Part shown: in pieces, positions 33,733 to 45,782 of the stretch | Layout of the letters: each line of letters starts with the position of its first letter | How positions within the stretch are numbered: the first letter of the stretch is position 1 | Origin: Castanea sativa | Lineage: Eukaryota > Streptophyta > Magnoliopsida > Fagales > Fagaceae | DNA: 64,000 nt | Reading direction: 5' to 3' | Assembly (NCBI RefSeq): GCF_040712315.1 | Contig: NC_134017.1 | Coordinates: 19,436,001 to 19,500,000 of the forward strand | Position numbers and translations under genes: made by a program | The notes under the pieces: model-generated | Databases searched by the model: none | What the model saw: only the letters and a program-made list of their open reading frames with translations | What the model was told of the DNA's origin: nothing

Positions 33733-35510
33733 TGGAAATTTAGTTATCGCTTGATAATGTTTGCCTATTCTCCCTCCACATTTTACCACACGTTTGCTGA
33801 TGGCTTGTGATTTGCTTCATCAATTCATTCATAGATCTGAATTCTGTAATTAGCTTTTTTGACTTGGCATCTTTGAGGAAATTGTATGTAAATCATGAGA
33901 ATGGTGCAAATATATACCTTTTATAAAGCTCTTCTTTTATACAAATTTGTGGAGATTTTGACATTTGATGAGATATTTTGCAATTGTGCAAGAGAAGATG
34001 TAGTTGTCGTTAGATTGCTACTATAACCAATTTTGTATAATTATTGATGCTGCAATAATCTTAATCAACAAGCAGAATAAAGCCTTCCCTGTCCTGCAAG
34101 CCCTCTCCCATTTATCTTCCGTATGAACCATCCTTGTTTTCAATGATTTTATTCCAGAGCAATGCACAGTTCATGGTGCTTATGTGAATCTGTGGCATTG
34201 TCCATAGAGGCTATCAAGGACAAACAGAGCACTATCATGAACCAAAGCCGTTAAGGATTTTCACAAGCCATTCAAATAGATGGATGGTGTCGTTGCACGC
34301 ATGGGCAATACGGACTCTTCGACTACAATATCATTCCTCAGTATAAGATACCAGACTAGTTGAAGCTAAATGGAACTACATCTAGCTCGGTTTTGTAGAT
34401 TTGAGGCATAAATCGTCTGATTTTTAAATGATCCTTGCATATTGGTCATAATATGAAACAAAACGTTGTAGTGTACACTCAGGTATAGGATTTTGTTACT
34501 AGAGTGCAGAGGAAGGGTATCATTCATTTTCACACTCAAATCTCGCATCCCTGGAAACAGGAAATTTATTTACAATACAAAGTAGAAACGAGCTTGATGT
34601 GAGATGCACTTAGCTCGAATTCATGTTTTATCACTTGGTTTTTTTTTTTTTTGACACAATCCCTTGGTTGTAAAATAAATGAAATTGTAATCAAAACACA
34701 GCCATTAATTCAGTGCCCGAGTCCCTTTGCAAAACAAGGTTGGAAAGCACGCCCATAAAATACCAAGTTAGCAACTAGGACACCCATCTGCTAGCAGAAT
34801 TGAAACCCTCAAGTCCTTAACTCACCATCCAAACCTAACTTGTAGGTGGGGAATAGATTACATTCATTTTTCAAGCATTCACCGCAATGTATGTCATTAT
34901 TTCACAATCAATAACTCCTCCAGATTGCTGGACCCGTTCACCATTAGTCTGTAAAAAAAATTGACTGAATTTCTCTCTTCCTAGTAAAAGCAATAGTCAA
35001 AACAATGCAATCAAGTGTCCTGAACACCACTTACTCAAAGCTATTATAGCATTCCTTTTCTATTAAAATGAGGGGCAGAAAATACATCCAATCCAGTTTC
35101 AGAGACAAATTCAGGCTAATTAAGCTAATATTGATTACTAATTGTGGAAACTATACTGCAGTTCAACCATTGCATGTCCAAAAAGTCTAAACAGTAACTT
35201 TAATTCCCCCCCGTTAATCTGACATTGTGGGGTTAATCTCACTATTATCTCAGTACTCAAGAAATGTTAACCAGAAACAAAATTCAGAATTCATTTTGGA
35301 ATATAAAGGGGAAAACATAGTAGACGCATTCATCCTTGTCCAAAATTAAAGCAACTACATATTGAACCAAATCAAAAATAACTAAAATCATTATAAGGTT
35401 ATGACACCCATCAAACATTACATTCAAAAACCAGTTCCAACATATTAAGCTCAATCTAAACTTGTAATTTGGGTACCAAATTACACCAAAAACAACTCTC
35501 CAATGATGCC
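33733..35510. other. Intergenic region between convergent genes
   Basis: Holds the 3' flanks of the sorting-nexin-like gene (+) and the eL37 gene (-). No further coding region or repeat is supported. Only poly(T) and poly(A) tracts and short AT-rich runs are visible. Confidence 0.6.
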
Positions 35511-36616
<1,106 letters not shown>

Positions 36617-38097
36617 TGGTGCAGATGCAGATGCAAAACCCTAGGAGGAGGAAGAGAAGAGGTGTGGTTCTTCTTAGGCTAAACAAAGAAGACTGAACGC
36701 GGCGGTGAAGTTCACGTTTTATATTACAAATAGAACGAAGAGATGGGGTTTTGCTTTTAGGGTTTGTTAGGGCAATTTCGGAATGCAAAATGAGGAGGGC
36801 CCATTTTGTTGGGCTTTTGGGTTGGGTTGTGATGATTGGGTTGAGGACGAAGATGGGCTAGGCTGTGGAAGGGCCTGATTGGGATTTTCTGAAAACCTGG
36901 AAGTTAGATGAATGAGCCCATAGTGGTTTCAATATAAACGATGTGTCGTTTGTCTAGTGGGAAATTTTTTTTTTTTTAGATCTCATAAAATTTAAAATTA
37001 TGGCATCCACTCTGTGATGATTGCTCTTAGGGGTGATTGCAGTACGGTTTTAGACCATTTTTAGCACTTCACTTTGCTATGCAATTTAGCCAAAACCATC
37101 ACTACACTGCACCTCAATTTGTGACCACATGTACGGTGTGGTTTAGTGTGATGTACAACGTGCGATTTGGTCGGTTTTGGGCTATTATATTTTTTAAGAT
37201 GTTATGGTCAATTATTACTTTACTATTAATCATTAAAATATAACAGTAAGTTTTTTAAAAATATAACCTGTGTAACAAAAAAAGTAATACAAATATGTAC
37301 AAGACAAAATAATAGTAATGTATATGACAGATAAATTAAAAGTACTAAAAATATATACAAAACTAAAAACTAAAGTAATACAAATATGTATAAGACAAAA
37401 AAATAATAATGCATATGACAGATTGACAATAAATTAAAAGTACTAAAAATATATACAAAACTAGAAACTAATCCATGTCAGCAAACCATATGCAATTATA
37501 CATGTTAAACAAATATAACTTGTAACACAAAAATGCTTAACAAGCAACAACCATAAGATCTATAATAGTGAACCATATACACTGCTAGTCATGCGTACTA
37601 AGAGTGAAAGGGTATTTTAAAACTTTAAAGGTTATTGTTCAATCCTCTATCCCAGATCCTGAAACTTTAGACGTTAAACCCTTTAAAAAGAGTTCAAAAT
37701 GAACTTAAAATTTTGAATATTTTTTCCTTAAAATGTGATTATAAATTTCAACAACTAATGTGAGAATATCTTGATAATCCAGAATTCTGTCTTGAAATTT
37801 TTTTCTTGTCTAATCTTATTCAGCCGCACAATGAAATTTTGCTTGCAATTAAAAGAATAAAACAACCATAAAAATTAATAAATAAATAAAAAAAAAGCCA
37901 AAGTAATCTGATTTACACAACCAACTATTTGTACTACTATCAAAAGATGAAAACAACCATAAAAATGAATCGAAACAAAAATAGCTAGGGTAATCTGATT
38001 TAGACAACCAACTAATATAGTAACATAGATTAAATAGACAATTTGAACTAGTAGAAGAACTGGTGGAAATATAGTAGAGAGCAAAATAATATATCTA
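36617..38097. other. eL37 upstream region and AT-rich intergenic DNA
   Basis: About 36,617-36,800 contains the promoter and 5' leader side of eL37 (minus strand). Beyond it are direct duplications. A unit with GTAATACAAATATGTA, then ATTAAAAGTACTAAAAATAT, occurs near 37,283 and 37,374. A unit with CAACCATAAAAAT and GTAATCTGATTTA near 37,864 recurs near 37,955. A segment at 37,030-37,200 (ACGGTTTTAGACC, ACGGTGTGGTTTAG) looks like decayed transposon DNA. No gene is supported. Confidence 0.55.
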
Positions 38098-38307
38098 CAT
38101 ACCTCCAGGGGCGTAGCCAGGAAGTTTTACATGGAAGGGCCAATTCGAAATATTGATATAAAAAACATAAATCATAAATCTATTGAATATGAAATTTCAA
38201 TTTTGATATATCTTAAACGTTAATGAACATACAAAAACTGTCTAATTCACTATAGACATATACAAAAATATCTACACAAAAAAAAAAAAAACATTTCACA
38301 TCAAAAT

Positions 38308-40749
38308 CATGTCTGACGACGATTTTTAATGGAATAGAATTCATCCATAATTATTTCCATGGAGAAATTCCCAGCAATTTCCTTTTCTATATATACTATC
38401 ATATTATTAGTCAAAAGTCCATCCTTCATTCCATTGCAAAGTGTTGTTTTTAATAGTTTCATAGCTAAAAAAAGCTCATTCTGTAGCTGCTGTAAAAACT
38501 AGAAGAGTCAACACAAGACGAATTAGTCCTATTAATTAAATGATAGAATTTAGACTTCTCTGAAATTTCTAATTCCCTACATAGCTCAGATATTGTACCC
38601 ATATTCTGAAAATCTGGATGCTTTGTCACATCAAGGTCATAAAGTTGCAATTGATACTTCAAAAGACAAATTTCTTGCTCAGTGAAATCTTAAGGATAAT
38701 AATTTTCAATCAAATTGCAAATATCACCAATTTTGAATGATCTAAAAGCATCCTTAGGATTTAATGCTGAACTAAGAGTGAAAAAATCTGTTGTTAGCTC
38801 ATAAAATCTACTATTCAATTCTTGCAATTGAAAATCTATTGCAACTGTAAATATGTCAATTCTTAAATGATGTTTTATTGTTGTCAAAGCTTCATCTTGA
38901 TGACGGTATCTACCTCGAGCTTTAGTGTAACGAGCATTTAAATTAGGAATATCAATTTCATATTGTCCACAAAATGATTTAACACTAGCAAGTAAAGGCT
39001 CCCATCCATCATCTCTCAACTTTTGAATAAGTGATTTTGTAGTTGAAACTATATGCATGGCATTTAAAAGATCCTAAGAATGTTGTTGCAAAGTTTGGCA
39101 AAGAATATTAGTAATTCTCATAATCTCTTTCATCATATGCAAAATAAAACAAATTCAAATGATGTTAATACCTGATAAGCTCTCTCGACATCACCACGTT
39201 GTTTATAATTAGCCCCTTCTTCAAAAATAGTATTGATAACTTTGCAAGTTGCATCAAACATTTTTATCAAACTACAAATATATTGAAAATGAGATCCCTA
39301 ACATGTATCTCCAGCCAGTTGCAAAGTACCAATTTGGTTTGCCCCTCTTCTAATCTCAAATTCATTAGAAGCAATCATATTCTCAATTTGTTTCCCTTGA
39401 GTATATTGAAATTCATCACTACGCTTACTAGAACCAACGACAATATTGATAATATTAGTCAAATGATCAAAAAATTGATGAACAACTTTTACTTCTCTAG
39501 ATGTTGTAACTAAAGTCAATTGCAACCTATGAGCCATGCAATGTACATAATAAGCATATCAACATTTTTTAAGAAATAGAGCTTGCAATGCATTCCATTC
39601 ACCACGCATATTACTAGCTCCATCATACCCTTGACCTCGAATATTCTCAATGTAGAGGTTGTAATGAGAAAGAACAGCACATATCTCCTTCTTTAGGGTC
39701 AACGCAGGAGTATCTCTAACATGCAAAACATGAAAGAAACGTTCTTTAATGAAACCATTTTTTTCAACAAACCTCAAAATAATAGCCATTTTCTCTCTCT
39801 TCAACTCATCCCGAGCTTCATCTACGAGAATGCAAAATTTTGCATCCCCAATTTCTTCATGAATAGCATTTCGCACATTACTAACAAGAATATGCAAAAT
39901 CTTCTTTTGAATTGTGGGTGATGTATATTTGGCATTTTCCAAGACAACACTAGCTACTTTGTCATTGAAAGTTAATGTGAATTGTATCAATTCAATAAAA
40001 TTACCTCTATTTTTTGAATCAAGGCTTTCATCATGACCTCTAAAAGCACAAGCTTGGAATGCTAGCCATCAAGCATACTCTATTGAGGTTTTGAGCCGCA
40101 ACCGATTATTCTCTAATTCTTTTGACGTTTGTTTCTCAATTAGCTTATCAATATGTCGTGAATAATTATTTAAATCCTCGCAACATTTCTCAGCAACTTT
40201 ATGTGGGGAGTTTAGATCTTTCCCTACATGATGAATTAAAGGACAATTCATTCCATCACTCATCTTTTTCTAATCATTTAAACTTGTTGAAATGAATGCA
40301 TCTGATCCGAGACAACCTATTGGTTTCTTACCAAAAAGGTAGCAAGGTAGACAATATATCGCATCCATTGAAGGTGAGTATTCCAACCAACTCCTATGTG
40401 ATTCAAACCATGAAACTTGAAATCGACGATGATGAGTATCATCATTGTATGGATAGTTTATATTTTTAGGTTGATATGGATCTTCTTTAAGATAAGCTCG
40501 TCGGATTTCATCTTGTTTGTTGATAGGGAATTCACATATTTGTTTACGTGATCCTGGATCACGATCTATCTCTTCAGATTGAATTCTTGAACATTTGGAC
40601 GGATGTTCATTAGGCATTAAAGTATCAACATTTGTTTCTACAGCCACAAGTCTCCTAATTTCTGAATTGCTAACATATTTTTTCTTAAAGAATGCATCAA
40701 TTGTTTTTCGTTTACTCATAATTCTTTTAGCTTTAAAAATATGACTCAA
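38308..40749 (-). pseudogene. hAT transposase (TTF-type zinc finger / hAT dimerisation protein), broken
   Basis: The minus strand encodes, in order: a Lys-rich start (SKRKTIDAFFKKK); a TTF-type zinc-finger region (FQVSWFESHRSWLEYSPSMD, YCLPCYLFGKK); the transposase core with FCILVDEARD, GQGYDGASNMRGEW and HCMAHRLQLTL; and the C-terminal dimerisation region (LDVTKHPDFQNMGTISELC and, after further disruption, NNMIVYIEKEIAGNF). This is the zinc-finger MYM-type-1-like group of plant hAT proteins. The first four pieces share one frame cut by stops at 40270, 40069, 39559 and 39298. The two later pieces are in another frame, so a frameshift lies between 39,298 and 39,058. It cannot make active transposase. 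Confidence 0.9.
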
Positions 40750-41817
40750 AAGTTAACCTGAAAAGAACTTTAAAAAATAAAATTTTAATTAGAAATTTTT
40801 ACTTAGTTATATGGATGTTAGTCATACTCAAGAAAAAACAAAATTTCCACTATAATTTAAATAGTCAACCCATCATCATTCCTATTATTAAAATTTTCTT
40901 GTATTTTAATTTCTTTTAATTAAGAATAACCCCTCAAACAAAAGCAAAAATTAAACTAACAAAAGCAAAAATTAAACATACAAGTACACAACACAAACCA
41001 AACAATTTAACAACACCCACTGCTGCATGATATCTAACTAATCAAAAATAGATAATAAATCAAAAAAAAAATTATCTTAGAAACTTTATCTTCACAACGT
41101 GCAAACTTTATCTTCCCTTCAAGACTCATCAGTCATCACAAACAACCTCCTCATGCCCATGCCTTCAACCATATATTTCTCAAAAAATCTATCAAAAATT
41201 AAAGAGCTTGTGAATATTTAAGTGTAGATAGTTGAGAAAAAAAAAAACACTAAAAAGAGATGAAGCGGAAACTGAAAACTCACCCTTTAGCTACGCCCCT
41301 ACTCTGAATGATTTATTTTAAGAAAGCAAGAAGAAAGAAAATAATGGTCAGTTATTTTTTTGGGATCGTGAGGACTGAGTTTAAAAGGAGGGCTGAGCTG
41401 AGCTGAGGGTTTTGTTTTGTTTGGGGGCTGCTGGAACTAGTAGAGTGAACGGTGGCGTTTGGTGTGTACACAGAACAGTAGACAAGAAGAGAGTAAAAAG
41501 AGAAACAAAAGAAAGGGTTCTGAAGCTTCTGATTTTGAGTTGGAGAATGGGTGATAAAGTGTTGTTTTGTTGGGTAGTGCTTTGGGTATTTAAATATAAG
41601 TGGGCTATGGACCATGTTTTGTTTTATTAGGGGATAAAAAGGCCTACAATTGAAACTTGGAGGGGGTGCCTGTGAGTGAATTGAAGTATTGAACAGAAAT
41701 GGGAAGGAGGGCCAGATGTACATCGTTGGGGGGTCCCAATTAAAATTTGTTTATAAGCTGGTGGAATTTTTTTTTTTTTGCAAGGGCCATAGCCCCCCCC
41801 CCCCCCTAAGGGTTAAC

Positions 41818-41832
41818 GTGGCTCCGCCCCTG
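41818..41832. repeat. Internal second right-hand terminal inverted repeat of the hAT element
   Basis: The minus strand reads CAGGGGCGGAGCCAC here. It matches the outer left end (CAGGGGCGTAGCCAG) better than the outermost right end does. Related sequences also occur at about 41285-41301 (minus strand TAGGGGCGTAGCTAAAGG) and 41955-41971 (CAGTGGCGTAGCCAGAGG), giving four right-end-like sequences in 1.6 kb. Confidence 0.8.
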
Positions 41833-42301
41833 CCTTCAACCATATATTTCTCTAAAAATCTATCAAAAATTAAAGAGCATGTGAATATTTAAGTGTAGAT
41901 AGTTGAGAAAAAAAAACCATTAAAAAGAGATGAAGTGGAAACTGAAAACTCACCCTCTGGCTACGCCACTGCTTTGAATGATTTATTTTAAGAAAGCAAG
42001 AAGAAAGAAAGTAATGGTCAGTTATTTTTTTGGGATCGTGAGGACTGAGTTTGAGAGGAGGGCTGAGCTAAGCTGAGCTGAGGGTTTTGTTTTGTTTGGG
42101 GGTCGCTGGAACCAGTGGAGTGGGCAGTGGCGTCTGGTTTGTACACAGGACAGTAGACAAGAAGAGAGTAAAAAGAGAAACAAAAGAAAGGGTTTCGAAG
42201 CTTCTGATTTTGAGTTGGAGAATGGGTGATAAAGTGTTGTTTTGTTGGGTAGTGCTTTGGATATTTAAATATAAGTGGGTTGTGGGCTATGGTTTGTTTT
42301 A

Positions 42302-42679
42302 GGACAAATTACATTTTACCCACCTGTTGTTTGGTTCAAATTTAAATTGCCTACTTGTGGTTTGAAATTTGACACTTTACCCATTTGAGGTTGGCTCAGT
42401 TAGAATTCTATAACCTACCTCTATTAAAAACATAGCTAAATATGTAATTTTGCTCCACTTTTATGTCTGTCTTCTCCAAAAACACAATAAACATAAAAAT
42501 ACAAGATTAAATAAGATTAAAAACTATCTATCAGAACACTTTCATCATGGAATTTCAAACCACAGGTAGACAACTTAAATTTTGGTCAAACCTCAGGTGG
42601 GTAAAGTGTTAAATTTTAAACCACAAGTAGGCAACTTAAATTTCAGCTAAACCACAGGTGGGTAAGTTGTAATTTGCCC
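42302..42679. mobile_element. MULE-type MITE inserted in the second copy of the hAT end
   Basis: The inverted repeats are GGACAAATTACATTTTACCC (left) and GGGCAAATTACAACTTACCC (right, reverse-complemented). The arms match for about 110 bp. A 9-bp duplication flanks it: TTTGTTTTA (42293-42301) and TTTATTTTA (42680-42688), with one mismatch. The other copy of the host duplication (near 41,622-41,634, TTTTGTTTTATTAG) shows the empty site. Nine-base duplications and long inverted repeats fit Mutator-like elements. Confidence 0.85.
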
Positions 42680-42921
42680 TTTATTTTATTAGAAGATAAA
42701 AAGGCCTACAATTGAAACTTGGAGGTGGTGGCTGGGAGTGAATTGTAGTATTGAACAGAAATGGGAGCGGGGGGGGGGGGGGGCCATTAAAATTTGTTTA
42801 TAAGCTGGTGGACTTTTCTTTTTTCTTTTTTCTTTTTGCAAGGGCCACGGCCCCCCCAAGGGGCAACATGGCTCCACCCCTACATACCTCAACAGCCGAC
42901 GATTAGTACTAGTGGAAACAC

Positions 42922-43344
42922 CTAATCATCAAACTGTAAATCTATCACCTCTAGAGGTGGTGGAGGTGCAAATTTATGTAGTTTCCACCATAGATAGAGA
43001 GCAAAGCCCCCTAAAAATAGCAATGTAACCAGTGTCACCAAACTCGCCACCAAGACAATAATCCAAATACATGATGGTGAGTGGGATTAAGGACCACCTT
43101 TGATGACTCTTGCGTTGGAGGCCCAATGGGTCTTGGGACTAAGCTGTTAAACATGGGATTCACCATAGGGAGTGTTGGTTTGGTTTGCTATGGAAAGAAT
43201 TGAGAGAAGATTTTTTGTTAACCGAGAGACTGAGTTGAGTGACTTGCCTCTATGTATCAGTGTTTTTATAGTTTCAAGTTTCAAGTTTACAATGTGTCCA
43301 TGCAAAAATAAAAACCCAATGCCACTCGTTAAAAAGGGTGCCAT
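42922..43344 (-). pseudogene. Degraded ORF with one membrane-spanning segment, unrecognised
   Basis: One minus-strand frame reads MAPFLTSGIGFLFLHG..., NQTNTPYGESHV, stop, QLSPKTHWASNARVIKGGP, stop, SHSPSCIW, and then a strongly hydrophobic run (IIVLVASLVTLVTLLFLGGF ALYLWW). It ends KFAPPPPLEVIDLQFDD and TAG at 42922-42924. The pattern of signal-like start, spacer, one transmembrane helix and short acidic tail looks protein-like, but two in-frame stops interrupt it. Introns could explain this, yet no clear splice sites were seen. I do not recognise the family. It could also be chance in AT-rich DNA. Confidence 0.3.
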
Positions 43345-43641
43345 TCTTTGGTACCTACTAAAATCTGTACTATTAATTCTAATGGTACCTACTCATTGAG
43401 CACTCATTAAAAAATAATTTTATTTGTTCATAAGTGTCTTTGTCTAATTCTTTTATTGAGGTTGCTTTATCTATCACCACAACAAAAAATGTTTATTACA
43501 ATTAAAAAAAAGTATTGCAATAACGTCTACATCAATGCAATAGTTGATGCAAATTGTTGTAATTAAAATTGTGGTAATAGTTTTGTGCAACAAAATTTTT
43601 TGTTGCAATAAACTCTAAATATTTTAATACAATTTTGATAT

Positions 43642-43673
<32 letters not shown>

Positions 43674-44358
43674 CAATAAAATATTTATTGTTTTAAATAT
43701 CTTGTGAAAATAAGCTATTACTCTTTTTTGAGATAATATAGACAAAAGACTTAAGGAATGGGGAAGGAGGCAGTGGGAAGATAAGTTACAACACTAACAC
43801 TTCCAAAAGGGGTCATTTTGTAAGTAACAGCGAGACTTATAAACTGAAAACTCACTCATTAACTGTTCAATGTGATACTTTATTAAGATGTCTCAGACGA
43901 TGAGGAGTTGAGATAGCAATACCCTAAGTATTGCGCAATGTGCAATTACTTTTAATGATTGAGATTGAGAGTTGACATAGCAATTTTCAACCTCAACCAT
44001 TAATTAAATCTATAAAAAGTTCAAAAAAAAGTGAAGAAGTAAAAAACAAATTATGAGTGGGATGGAAGTAATTGCACATAGATATTGCACTTGATTTCAA
44101 TTTGACAATGAGCCAAAGTTTTGTAACTGAATTGACACCTCCCTATGTACAAAATACTTAGAGGTCTAAAGGGGAAATGGTTCGAGCTACGGGGTTAGTA
44201 GCATGTTGTAATTATTTATTAAAAAAAAAAAAAGACAATGAGACCCATTTTTGTAATATTTTTGTTCATTGTTGCCTCTAAAGCCCTTAATTTATCACAC
44301 ATGGATTATTATATATGCTACAAATCGTTTGACGAGCTACAAGTATGCTGACATTGGG
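43345..44358. other. AT-rich intergenic region
   Basis: Contains repeated TTGCAATAA/TTATTGCAA-type words at about 43,480-43,690 (a probable small decayed inverted-repeat element) and a (TA)n microsatellite at 43642-43666. No gene is supported. Confidence 0.55.
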
Positions 44359-44364
44359 TTTTTT

Positions 44365-45024
44365 CCATTGTTATTAATACCGTTTCGGACCCTGTTTCGG
44401 TTTGTCCAGTGGAATGGAAAATTTCAGTACCGGCCGATTTCGGCGTACCGTTTTAAGGTGTTTCGGGTTCCTAAAAATTAAATTATATATATTCTTGTAA
44501 AACATAAAATTGTCAATTCTAATAAATAAATAACTAAATTTCAAATAATACAAATCATTTAGTCTTAACTCTTAAGTCTTAAACATCAATATAACATCTA
44601 TTTAACATCACACAATAAGAAGATTTACAAGACAATAACTAAACATCAAATAATACAAAACATTTAGTCTTAACTCTTATGTCTTAAACCTCAATACAAC
44701 ATCAAACAATAAGAAGATTTATAACAAGCCATTACTCATTACATAAGCCCATAATAATTAATAACTACTAAGCCAACAAAATTTATAACATAATATTAGC
44801 CATCAAAAATTTTTTTTTTTTTTTTTCCATAGGCCAAATCATGTACCGGCCGGAATTCACATCTCGGCCGGAATTGGCCGAAATTTTCCGGAATGGCCGG
44901 AATGGACCGAAACTGTCCGAAATCTGGCCCTCGGTGGAACGTTAGGTATCCTGATACCGGTTTGCATACCGAACGAAAAATTTCGGCCGTTCCGGCCGAA
45001 ACGGAATGGAATTAATAACAATGG
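44365..45024. mobile_element. Non-autonomous inverted-repeat element with GGCCGAAA/CCGGAAT motif clusters
   Basis: The left end CCATTGTTATTAATACCGTT is mirrored at the right end, whose reverse complement is CCATTGTTATTAATTCCATT followed by CCGTTTCGGCC. Six Ts flank both sides (44359-44364 and 45025-45030), a possible but weak target duplication. Inside, an AT-rich centre is flanked by GC-rich arms dense in GGCCGAAA, CCGGAAT and ACCGG words, strikingly unlike the surrounding DNA. No coding capacity was seen. The superfamily is uncertain. Confidence 0.7.
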
Positions 45025-45030
45025 TTTTTT

Positions 45031-45782
45031 CTACCAACCCATCAAATTCTTATTACATTTTCACAAGTTGTGGTGTCAACCCACCATAGGGCATATATAA
45101 AAATGAAATAAAATAAAAATACTATACTTAGACCCACCACAATTCAGATCAAAGTATTAACATAAATTGAGATTTTTGTTGTGCCTTAAACTTTGTCATA
45201 ATAAAATTATTAACATAAATTGATTTAACTAAAACTTTATTACTAAATCTTGAAATTTTGCTTAAACAACTCTTTTCTTGTCCTCTCTCTCCTTCCATCC
45301 AAACATAAGGTAAATAACAAAATCTTAAAAAAATTTAAATGGGTTATTATATATATTTAAAGTCAAATAAAAATTTTCTTTAAAAAAAAAGTTTAATAAA
45401 ATTTTAATCTTACACCACATGCCTTTAGTCTCATAATTTGAAGTAAATTTTCCTCTTTCAGTTTTATTTTATATTTTATTAGTACCAACTATAATTTTAT
45501 TTTTATAATATTTTTCTTAATTTTTAAATTATTAAAAAAAAAAATTAAGTTCATTGGTTAACTTAAAAAATAAGCTGGCATTGGCATTGTATTTTTATAA
45601 ATCATCACCCGCTCCTGACCCTCGGCGGGAACTCTATTTCCCTCTCTGAAAAAACAAAGCAAAGCGCGCAATATCTTCTCTTACTAAGTACCAATACCCA
45701 AACAAAGCCTTAGGAGCCAAAAAAACCACAACCACGCCAAAAACCAAAATCCACAGTAAGAGAGAGAGAGAGAGAGTGAGAA
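45031..45782 (+). promoter_or_regulatory. Upstream region of the CHL1-like helicase gene
   Basis: AT-rich to about 45,600, then a short non-repetitive segment and a (GA)n tract at about 45762-45779 ending just before the start codon. The GA tract is probably within the 5' leader. No TATA box could be assigned. Confidence 0.4.

Larger units (their letters stand above)
41160..42690. repeat. Tandem duplication of the hAT element's right-end region
   Basis: Sequence starting TGCCTTCAACCATATATTTC at 41160 recurs at 41831 (period 671). The next several hundred bases match closely: AGAAAGCAAGAAGAAAGAAA, GGGATCGTGAGGACTGAGTT and GGTGATAAAGTGTTG. The second copy is longer only because it carries a 378-bp insertion at 42302-42679. 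Both copies run into a terminal-repeat end (41818-41832 and 42867-42882). Confidence 0.92.
38106..42882 (-). mobile_element. Full-length hAT transposon with a duplicated right end
   Basis: The 4,777-bp element starts CAGGGGCGTAGCCAGGAAG. It ends with a sequence whose reverse complement is TAGGGGTGGAGCCATGTTG. These terminal inverted repeats are flanked by a perfect 8-bp target duplication, CATACCTC (38098-38105 and 42883-42890), the hAT signature. The transposase pseudogene lies on the minus strand (38308-40749). The right third (about 41,160-42,880) is a tandem duplication of the transposase-proximal end. It contains further terminal-repeat-like sequences and an inserted MITE. The element inserted just downstream of a degraded ORF at 42,922-43,344. 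Confidence 0.93.

Noticed and set aside
41352..42302. ORFs within the duplicated hAT right end (both strands)
   Set aside because: The same ~70-codon frames recur only because the DNA is duplicated. No homology or conserved codon pattern is seen.
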